DNA of 10,727 nt from Erysipelotrichaceae bacterium. Its GTDB lineage: Bacteria; Bacillota_I; Bacilli_A; Erysipelotrichales; Erysipelotrichaceae. The position numbers and the translations under genes are program-made. Each line of letters opens with the position of its first letter. Position 1 is the first letter of the stretch. This document shows, piece after piece, positions 5,078-10,727 of this stretch. A model generated the notes under the pieces. It ran no database searches. It was not told where the DNA came from and saw nothing but the letters and a program-made list of their open reading frames with translations. Where the stretch lies: contig JABUSI010000023.1 of NCBI GenBank assembly GCA_021442745.1, forward strand, positions 1-10,727. Direction: 5' to 3'.

Positions 5078-6643
5078 ATGAAAAAACTATTTATTTTAGC
5101 ACTTACTTGTATGTTGGCTCTCACAATGGTAGCCTGTGGCGGTAACGGTGGTAATGATACACCGGATACAAATACAGTAAAATCCGTAACTCTTGCAACA
5201 GATACGGATTTGATTTCCATGGATACCTCTCTGGCAACAGATGGTACTTCCTTCATCGCCCTTACCTTGTGTATGGCCGGTTTGGCTGAATTGGACGCAA
5301 ACGGTACACCGATGCCGGATCTGGCAACGTGGACAGTATCCGAAGATGGCTTGAACTATGAATTTAAGATCAGAGAAGACGCTAAGTGGTCTAACGGAAC
5401 TCCTGTTACAGCGTATGACTTCGAATACAGCTGGAACAGACTGATCAACCCGGATACGGCTGCTGATTACGCTTTCTTAATCGAAACCTGTTACATTACA
5501 GAATTCAAGGCAGTGGATGCTGCAACCTTCCAGGTTACGATGTCTCAGCCTTGTGACTTCTTCCTGGCTTTGTGCGCATTCCCTTCTTTGTTCCCGTTGA
5601 ATCAGGAATACGTAGAATCCCAAGGTGACCAATACGCATTGTCAGTTGACAACATGATCTACTGCGGACCATATGTAATGACAGAATGGAACCAGAACGA
5701 TCATTACTCATTCGCAAAGAATGCTGATTTCTACAACGCTGCTGCTTCTGAAATGGAAGAAATTACATTCCGTTATATCCAGGGTCAGTCTGCAGTATTG
5801 GAATATGAAAGCGGAAATATCGACTTCGTTAAGTTGACTTCCGAATTAATCGACACCTACTCAAGCAACGAAGGCTTCAACAAGAAGCTGGCAGGTTACC
5901 TGTGGTACTTGTCTTTGTATCAACCGGTTGAAGAACTGGCAAACGAAAATGTCAGAGCTGCGATCTTCTATGCAATTGACAGAGAAACCATCGCTGATAA
6001 GGTATTGAAAGACGGTTCTGTTGCTGCTGAAGGTATCGTTCCTGTCGGATTTGCATTCCACAACGGTGTGGACTATCGTGAAACCCAAGGTAAGGTTTGT
6101 GAGTTCAATTTGGATCTTGCAAAAGAATACTATGCTAAGGGTGCTGCGGAATTAGGTCATGACGTAACTTTGGAATTGTTGTATGAAGATTCCGACGTTT
6201 CCAAGAACGTTGCTGCTTATATCCAGAAGTGCTTGCAGGATGCAGGTTTCACAATCACTATGAAGTGTGAACCGAAGAAGACTCGTTTGTCTGATATGCA
6301 GAACGGTGATTACCAGGTAGCATTGCACAGATGGGGTCCTGACTATGCCGATCCTCAGACTTACATTGACTTGTTCACAACCAACGCATCCAACAACTAT
6401 GGTAAGTATCATTCAGAAGAATACGATGCAACCGTATGGGAAGCTGAATTCGGTGCTTCTGCAGCGAACTCTGATGCAAGATGGAATTTAATGCTGGAAG
6501 CTGAAAAGATTCTGTTGGGCGACTATGCAGTAGTTCCTGTTTACCAGAATGGTGAAACAAACTTAATCAATCCGAAGTTAAGCGGAATTGAATTCCATGC
6601 CGGTGGTGTTGACAACTATCGTCATATGAAACTGGCTAAGTAA
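5078..6643 (+). CDS. oppA: Oligopeptide ABC transporter substrate-binding lipoprotein OppA
   Basis: A 521-residue solute-binding protein of the SBP_bac_5 (peptide/nickel-binding) family, the extracellular receptor that hands peptides to OppBC. Residues 1-19 are a lipoprotein signal (MKK, hydrophobic core, LTMVAC) with the lipid-carrying Cys20, followed by a Gly/Asn/Asp linker (GGNGGNDTPD). The family signature lies at about 88-125: the sequence SEDGLNYEFKIREDAKWSNG leads into TPVTAYDFEYSWNRL. HRWGPDYADPQTYIDLF near 408-424 is the typical late motif. Length is normal. The start is fixed by TTGGAGG 7 nt upstream. Codon use differs sharply from the neighbours: its arginines are AGA or CGT, never the CGG common elsewhere, and AAC, GAC, TTC and AAG dominate, a sign of very high expression. 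A hairpin separates it from oppB. Whether it prefers oligo- or dipeptides cannot be told. Confidence 0.93.
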   Translation: MKKLFILALTCMLALTMVACGGNGGNDTPDTNTVKSVTLATDTDLISMDTSLATDGTSFIALTLCMAGLAELDANGTPMPDLATWTVSEDGLNYEFKIREDAKWSNGTPVTAYDFEYSWNRLINPDTAADYAFLIETCYITEFKAVDAATFQVTMSQPCDFFLALCAFPSLFPLNQEYVESQGDQYALSVDNMIYCGPYVMTEWNQNDHYSFAKNADFYNAAASEMEEITFRYIQGQSAVLEYESGNIDFVKLTSELIDTYSSNEGFNKKLAGYLWYLSLYQPVEELANENVRAAIFYAIDRETIADKVLKDGSVAAEGIVPVGFAFHNGVDYRETQGKVCEFNLDLAKEYYAKGAAELGHDVTLELLYEDSDVSKNVAAYIQKCLQDAGFTITMKCEPKKTRLSDMQNGDYQVALHRWGPDYADPQTYIDLFTTNASNNYGKYHSEEYDATVWEAEFGASAANSDARWNLMLEAEKILLGDYAVVPVYQNGETNLINPKLSGIEFHAGGVDNYRHMKLAK

Positions 6644-6668
6644 TTTATTTTATTAAGTAAAAGGATCA

Positions 6669-6696
6669 TAAGGGCGATTGATTAAAATCGCCCTTA
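6669..6696 (+). terminator. Intercistronic hairpin between oppA and oppB (attenuator or 3'-end stabiliser)
   Basis: TAAGGGCGATT (6669-6679) and AATCGCCCTTA (6686-6696) pair perfectly over 11 bp around GATTAA. The following bases, AATAGTTTAGTTG, contain no U-run, so this is probably not a full terminator. It likely protects the oppA 3' end from exonucleases or ends only part of the transcripts, giving more oppA than oppBCDF. The hairpin is seen; its role is inferred from similar binding-protein operons. Confidence 0.7.
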
Positions 6697-6721
6697 ATAG
6701 TTTAGTTGAAAGGAGAAAAAC

Positions 6722-7657
6722 ATGAAAAAGTATCTTATTAAAAGAATCATGATTAGTATAGCTACTCTTTTCGTAATTTTGTTAGTCCTCTTTTTAATGA
6801 TGGAACTCATGCCGGGTTCTCCGTTTAACGATGAAAAACTGACGGAAGCGCAGAAAGCGCTGCTGTATGCGAAATATGGTCTGGATCAGCCGCTGGTTGT
6901 CCGGTTCTTTACGTATCTGAAGAATATGTTAACGGGGGATTTTGGTGTTTCTTATGCCATTAATAAGAACTATCCGGTTGCGTTGATGGTAAAGGAAAGA
7001 TTATGGCTGTCATGTAAAATCGGTTTGTTAGCAGTGGTTTTAGGAACGATTTTCGGATTTGTTTTAGGAACGGTTGCGGCATTGAAGCACAATTCATGGG
7101 TGGATACCTTATGTTCGAGTATTGCGGTATTCGGGGTCAGTATTCCTTCGTATGTATTTGCGCTGGTGCTGTGTTATTTCGTGGCGTTCAAATTGAAGTT
7201 GTTTCCGATTCTGTACAATGCGAAAAAACCGATTGCATCCATTGTTTTGCCGGCACTGGCATTGTCGTTTTCACCGACGGCTTCCATTGCCCGGTTTGTC
7301 AGAAGTGAAATGCTGGACGTTTTGAATTCGGATTACATCCTGTTGGTAAAAGCCAAAGGGATTAAGGATTACAAGATGATTTTTTCACACGTATTACGGA
7401 ATTCCCTGATTCCCGTCATCACGGTTTTGGGACCGATTATGGTTGGCTTGCTGACGGGTTCCTCTGTTGTAGAGAAAGTATTCGGTATTCCGGGTGTCGG
7501 TTTATTGTTAATCAACGGTATTCAGTATAACGATTATAACGTAACCATTTCCTGTGCATTTGTGTATTCGCTGATGTACGTGGTTGTTATGCTGATTGTC
7601 GATATTCTGTACGGATTCATTGATCCGCGTATCCGCATCACAAAGGAGGGTAAGTAA
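6722..7657 (+). CDS. oppB: Oligopeptide ABC transporter permease OppB
   Basis: A 311-residue inner permease subunit (BPD_transp_1 fold) with six likely membrane helices: near 9-28, 98-120, 131-157, 173-190, 231-250 and 280-302. The N-terminus MKKYLIKRI leads to LFLMMELMPGSPF, the typical OppB start. The EAA coupling loop, which docks on the ATPases, spans about 195-230, with SDYILLVKAKGIKDYKM followed by HVLRNSLIPVI. EKVFGIPGVGLLLINGI and the final YGFIDPRIR are also family-typical. Length is normal. AAAGGAG precedes the start, which lies 78 nt after oppA. Its last codons overlap the strong ribosome binding site of oppC. Confidence 0.92.
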   Translation: MKKYLIKRIMISIATLFVILLVLFLMMELMPGSPFNDEKLTEAQKALLYAKYGLDQPLVVRFFTYLKNMLTGDFGVSYAINKNYPVALMVKERLWLSCKIGLLAVVLGTIFGFVLGTVAALKHNSWVDTLCSSIAVFGVSIPSYVFALVLCYFVAFKLKLFPILYNAKKPIASIVLPALALSFSPTASIARFVRSEMLDVLNSDYILLVKAKGIKDYKMIFSHVLRNSLIPVITVLGPIMVGLLTGSSVVEKVFGIPGVGLLLINGIQYNDYNVTISCAFVYSLMYVVVMLIVDILYGFIDPRIRITKEGK

Positions 7658-7658
7658 A

Positions 7659-8669
7659 ATGTCAGATATCAATAACTACGAATATGTTGAAGACGATTTT
7701 ACGTTTGCTCACGATGCGAATGAAAAACAACTGGATGAAAACTACGTGGCGACTTCCTATTTAAAGGATGTCTGGGGTAACTTTAAGAAAAACAAAGGTG
7801 CCATTATCGGAACAATCATCATCGTGATTATTACGCTTCTGGCAATCTTCGGTCCGTATTTTAACGAATCCACATATATGTCCATCATTATTGACCATGC
7901 TTCGCTGACGCCGAGAATTCCGTTTCTGGAAAAGTTCGGGATTTTTGACGGTACGAACAAGGGCACGTTTGTGTATGAAAACTTCAAGGATGTTTATTAC
8001 TGGTTTGGTGCCGATACGTTAGGCAGAGATTTGTTTACCAGAGTATGGGCAGGTACCAGAGTATCTCTGATTATTGCCTTCAGTGCCGTTATGATCGATA
8101 TTTTTATCGGTATGGTGTACGGTATGGTATCCGGTTATTTCGGTGGCCGGATTGATATGCTGATGCAACGGTTTGCGGAAGTATTGAACGGAATCCCGAC
8201 ACTGGTTGTCGTAACCTTGCTGGGGCTGGTATTGCAGCCGGGTGTGGAATCCATCATCTTTGCGCTGATGATTACCGGTTGGATCCCGATGGAACGGATT
8301 GCGCGTGCGCAGGTTCTGAAAGTCAAGGAACAGGAATACGTTCTGGCTGCCAAGACGCTGGGTGCGAAAAACTTCATGATTATCTTTAAGGAAATCCTGC
8401 CGAATATCTTCGGCCAGGTCATTGTCACAAGTATGTTTTCGATTCCGAATGCGATTTTTACGGAAGCATACTTAAGTTTTATGGGACTTGGTGTTCCGGA
8501 ACCGCTGGCTTCTTTAGGATCGCTGGTATCTGACGGATATAAGTCCTTAACGTCATATCCGCATATCATCTTGTATCCGGTTATTGTATTAGCCTTGTTA
8601 ATGGTAAGCTTTAACCTGTTTGCGGACGGATTACGGGATGCGTTCGACCCTAAGATGTTGAACAAGTAG
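7659..8669 (+). CDS. oppC: Oligopeptide ABC transporter permease OppC
   Basis: A 336-residue partner permease. It has the acidic cytoplasmic N-terminus of OppC (residues 1-45) and a first helix near 48-68. A long external loop, about 69-112, contains LTPRIPFLEKFGIFDGT, as in Firmicutes OppC. The hallmark WFGADTLGRDLFTRVWAGTR follows at 115-134. Five more helices come after it, and the EAA loop lies at about 213-250 (QEYVLAAKTLGAKN, then FKEILPNI). LGVPEPLASLG and GLRDAFDPK near the C-terminus are also typical. The start at 7659 is chosen over an upstream in-frame ATG at 7596 because AAAGGAGGG ends 8 nt before it and the extra 21 residues are merely out-of-frame oppB sequence. The gap to oppB is a single base, so translation is likely coupled. 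Confidence 0.92.
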   Translation: MSDINNYEYVEDDFTFAHDANEKQLDENYVATSYLKDVWGNFKKNKGAIIGTIIIVIITLLAIFGPYFNESTYMSIIIDHASLTPRIPFLEKFGIFDGTNKGTFVYENFKDVYYWFGADTLGRDLFTRVWAGTRVSLIIAFSAVMIDIFIGMVYGMVSGYFGGRIDMLMQRFAEVLNGIPTLVVVTLLGLVLQPGVESIIFALMITGWIPMERIARAQVLKVKEQEYVLAAKTLGAKNFMIIFKEILPNIFGQVIVTSMFSIPNAIFTEAYLSFMGLGVPEPLASLGSLVSDGYKSLTSYPHIILYPVIVLALLMVSFNLFADGLRDAFDPKMLNK

Positions 8670-8678
8670 AGGTGTCTT

Positions 8679-9776
8679 ATGGAAAAGTTTAAAAGAGATA
8701 AAAAAGAAAGAGTATTAATGGTAAGAGACCTCAACATATCCTTTAAGACCAACTATGGTATTGTAAATGCCATCCGTGGGGTAAGACTGGACCTGTTTAA
8801 AGGGGAAACGATTGCGATTGTAGGGGAATCCGGTTCCGGTAAGTCCGTTACGTGTAAAGCTTTGATGGGAATTCTGGATTCCAACGGTAAGATTGAAACC
8901 GGTGAAATCATCTTCAACTTTATCAATGAAAAAGGGGAAGAAGAATCCATTGATTTGACAAAAATAACGCAACAGGAAGTACGGTATCGTTTCTGCGGTA
9001 AAAAGATTGCGATGATTTTCCAGGATCCGATGACATCTTTGGATCCGACCATGACTGTCGGGAATCAGATTATGGAACCGATGATTGAACACTATAAGAT
9101 TTCCAAAGCGGAAGCCAAGGAAAAAGCATTGGGTCTGTTGCAGGAGGTCGGAATTGATAACGTTGACAAACGGTTCAAACAATATCCGCACGAATTATCC
9201 GGCGGTATGAGACAAAGAGTGGTCATCGCGATTGCGCTGGCTTGCGATCCGGACGTATTGATCTGTGACGAACCGACGACGGCACTGGATGTTACCATTC
9301 AGGCTAAGATTCTGGAACTGATCAAAACGATTCAGGTGAAAAAGAATATTTCCGTTATTTACATTACCCATGATTTGGGCGTAGTTGCGAAGGTAGCGGA
9401 TTATGTAGCTGTCATGTATGCGGGAAGAATTGTGGAAAAGGGTAACGTCAACGAAATCTTCTACGATCCGAGACATCCGTATACATGGGGACTTTTAGCT
9501 TCTATGCCGGATACGCATACGAATTCCAAGAGACTGTATGCGATTGCCGGGTCTCCGCCAAATCTGATGCAGCCGATTACGGGAGACGCGTTTGCGCCGA
9601 GAAATCCGTATGCGTTGAAGATTGACTATAAACTGGAACCGCCTCTGTATGATGTCGGAGGACAACACAGAGTCGCATCCTGGTTGTGTGACCCGCGGGC
9701 TCCGAAGGTAGAAATGCCGAAGGAACTGAAAGAACGTCTTGAGGTGATGAGAAGGGAGGCGGATATCCATGGATAA
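8679..9776 (+). CDS. oppD: Oligopeptide ABC transporter ATP-binding protein OppD
   Basis: A 365-residue ATPase with all nucleotide-binding elements: Walker A GESGSGKS (49-56), Q-loop Q115 in FQDP, signature LSGGMRQR (173-180), Walker B VLICDEPT with catalytic E198, D-loop ALD and H-loop H231. The C-terminal oligopeptide-transporter extension is present (GSPPNLM near 291), but the cysteines that usually follow are replaced. GCxF..RC reads GDAFAPRN (302-309), the third position is D316, and VACWL reads VASWL. Such cysteines bind a 4Fe-4S cluster in some OppD/DppD proteins. I recall the GDAFA.RN form also in streptococcal AmiE-like proteins, so it is probably a subfamily trait. The start is supported by AGAGGTG before the ATG, 9 nt after oppC. 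The 3' end overlaps oppF by 8 nt. Confidence 0.92.
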   Translation: MEKFKRDKKERVLMVRDLNISFKTNYGIVNAIRGVRLDLFKGETIAIVGESGSGKSVTCKALMGILDSNGKIETGEIIFNFINEKGEEESIDLTKITQQEVRYRFCGKKIAMIFQDPMTSLDPTMTVGNQIMEPMIEHYKISKAEAKEKALGLLQEVGIDNVDKRFKQYPHELSGGMRQRVVIAIALACDPDVLICDEPTTALDVTIQAKILELIKTIQVKKNISVIYITHDLGVVAKVADYVAVMYAGRIVEKGNVNEIFYDPRHPYTWGLLASMPDTHTNSKRLYAIAGSPPNLMQPITGDAFAPRNPYALKIDYKLEPPLYDVGGQHRVASWLCDPRAPKVEMPKELKERLEVMRREADIHG

Positions 9777-10695
9777 AACTCCTATCCTGGAAGTAAAGAA
9801 TCTGAAACAGCATTTCCGTATTAACCGGAACTATACAACAAAAGCGGTTGACGGGATCAGTTTTAAGATTTACGAAGGGGAAACGTACGGTTTGGTTGGA
9901 GAATCCGGAAGCGGAAAGTCCACGACCGGACGGTCCATCATTCGTTTGTATCAGCCGACAAGCGGTCAGATTATTTTCAACGGAAGAGATATTTCCGGGA
10001 AATTGAGCAAGGAAGACGAAACGTATTTACGTACGAATATGCAGATGATTTTCCAGGATCCGATGGCTTGCCTGAATCCTCGTAAAAAGGTGAAGGAAAT
10101 CATTGCACAGGGACTGGAGATTCACAATATCTGCAAGACCAAGGAAGAAATCGATGAAAAAGTCTATCACATTTTAGATAAAGTCGGTTTGTCCAGGGAA
10201 CAGGCGACGCGGTTTCCGCAGCAGTTTTCCGGCGGTCAGAGACAAAGAGTCGGTATTGCCAGAGCGTTGGTCATGAATCCGAAACTGGTCATTGCCGATG
10301 AATGCATCAGTGCCCTGGACGTATCCATTCAGGCACAGGTTGTCAATATGATGAAGGACTTGCAGGAAGAACTGGGTACCACGTATCTGTTTATTGCCCA
10401 TGACTTGTCCATGGTAAAGTATATTTCCGATCGGATCGGGGTTATGCATCTGGGACATATCGTGGAAACGGGTACAACCGATGAAATTTTCGAAAATCCG
10501 GTTCATCCGTATACGAAATCGTTATTGAGTGCGATTCCGCATCCGAATCCGGTGTTTGAGAAGAACAGAACGTCATTAACGTACGATAAGAATGCGGAAG
10601 GTATCGATTATACGCTGGGTCATGAACATCAGCTGAGCGAGACGCATTTTGTGTTGGCGACGGATGAAGAGTTTGCCAGGTGGACGGCTCAATAG
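9769..10695 (+). CDS. oppF: Oligopeptide ABC transporter ATP-binding protein OppF
   Basis: A 308-residue second ATPase that pairs with OppD on the OppBC permease. Walker A is GESGSGKS (44-51), Q-loop Q96 in FQDP, signature FSGGQRQR (153-160), Walker B LVIADE with catalytic E178, D-loop SALD and H-loop H211. The residue after the catalytic Glu is Cys (DECISALD) where Pro is usual, but the acidic residues are intact; this variant occurs in other Firmicutes as far as I recall. The C-terminal tail TYDKNAEGIDYTLGHEHQ followed by HFVLATDEEFARW is the non-cysteine type. The ATG overlaps the oppD stop by 8 nt and AAGGGAGGCGG precedes it, so the two are coupled. A hairpin begins 14 nt after the stop. 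Confidence 0.92.
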   Translation: MDKTPILEVKNLKQHFRINRNYTTKAVDGISFKIYEGETYGLVGESGSGKSTTGRSIIRLYQPTSGQIIFNGRDISGKLSKEDETYLRTNMQMIFQDPMACLNPRKKVKEIIAQGLEIHNICKTKEEIDEKVYHILDKVGLSREQATRFPQQFSGGQRQRVGIARALVMNPKLVIADECISALDVSIQAQVVNMMKDLQEELGTTYLFIAHDLSMVKYISDRIGVMHLGHIVETGTTDEIFENPVHPYTKSLLSAIPHPNPVFEKNRTSLTYDKNAEGIDYTLGHEHQLSETHFVLATDEEFARWTAQ

Positions 10696-10704
10696 ATTAC
10701 ATAG

Positions 10705-10727
10705 AAAAAGCCATGGAATTCCATGGC
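10705..10727 (+). terminator. Probable terminator of the opp operon, cut by the window edge
   Basis: Five A (10705-10709) precede the perfect 18-base palindrome GCCATGGAATTCCATGGC (10710-10727), which folds as a 7-bp stem with AATT loop. The expected T-run would lie just outside the window, so termination is likely but not shown. Confidence 0.6.

Noticed and set aside
8135..8752. A 205-codon minus-strand open frame opposite oppC and the oppD start
   Set aside because: Fully antisense to conserved transporter genes, no recognisable domain; best explained as a shadow of their codon pattern.
10021..10330. OppF as an inactive ATPase because Walker B reads DEC instead of DEP
   Set aside because: The catalytic Glu, Walker A lysine, signature and H-loop are all intact; the Pro to Cys change is outside the catalytic residues.
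1..10727. Mobile element, defence system or CRISPR array
   Set aside because: No transposase, integrase, nuclease, toxin pair, direct-repeat array or terminal repeats were seen; the gene content is housekeeping transport and metabolism.

Overview
The window looks like a chromosomal segment of a low-to-moderate-GC Gram-positive bacterium (Bacillota). The evidence is strong AGGAGG-type ribosome binding sites, a lipoprotein oligopeptide-binding protein, a catabolite-responsive (cre) sequence matching the CcpA consensus, and a Firmicutes-style oppABCDF order. Protein flavour and frequent CGG, CCG and TTG codons would suit an Erysipelotrichia-like organism, but that is a low-confidence impression. 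I see no insertion sequence, phage gene, CRISPR array, tRNA or rRNA.

Layout. Positions 2-883 (+) hold the 3' part of an M20 zinc peptidase cut by the window edge. It converges on a flavin-binding split-barrel protein (908-1516, -), and a bidirectional hairpin terminator lies between them. The divergent intergenic region 1517-1649 carries an 8-bp inverted repeat over the likely -10 of the flavin-protein gene, and an extended -10 promoter for the rightward operon.

Positions 1650-4818 (+) look like one four-gene operon. It encodes a membrane-anchored glycerophosphodiester phosphodiesterase, an unknown four-helix membrane protein, an unknown single-pass protein with an extracytoplasmic domain, and a 65-residue two-helix protein. 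A GAAA-loop terminator closes it at 4914-4940. The three small membrane proteins are the least explained part of the window.

Positions 4941-10727 hold a complete oligopeptide ABC importer operon: oppA (lipoprotein), oppB and oppC (permeases), oppD and oppF (ATPases). The promoter before oppA is strong (TTGACA, 17 bp, TAAAAT). Around it lie one exact cre match and two cre-like half-site elements, suggesting carbon catabolite control of peptide uptake. An 11-bp hairpin without a U-tract separates oppA from oppB, and oppA has much more biased codon use than its neighbours. Both fit production of the binding protein in excess over the membrane complex. oppB-oppC-oppD-oppF are tightly packed (1-nt gap, 9-nt gap, 8-nt overlap), and the window ends inside a probable terminator.

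Taken together, most of the window is ordinary metabolism and transport: peptide import (Opp) and peptide or acyl-amino-acid hydrolysis (M20) are functionally compatible neighbours. No clearly new system is demonstrated. The best candidates for a second look are the phosphodiesterase/small-membrane-protein cluster, the multi-element cre region, and the cysteine-free C-terminal region of OppD.
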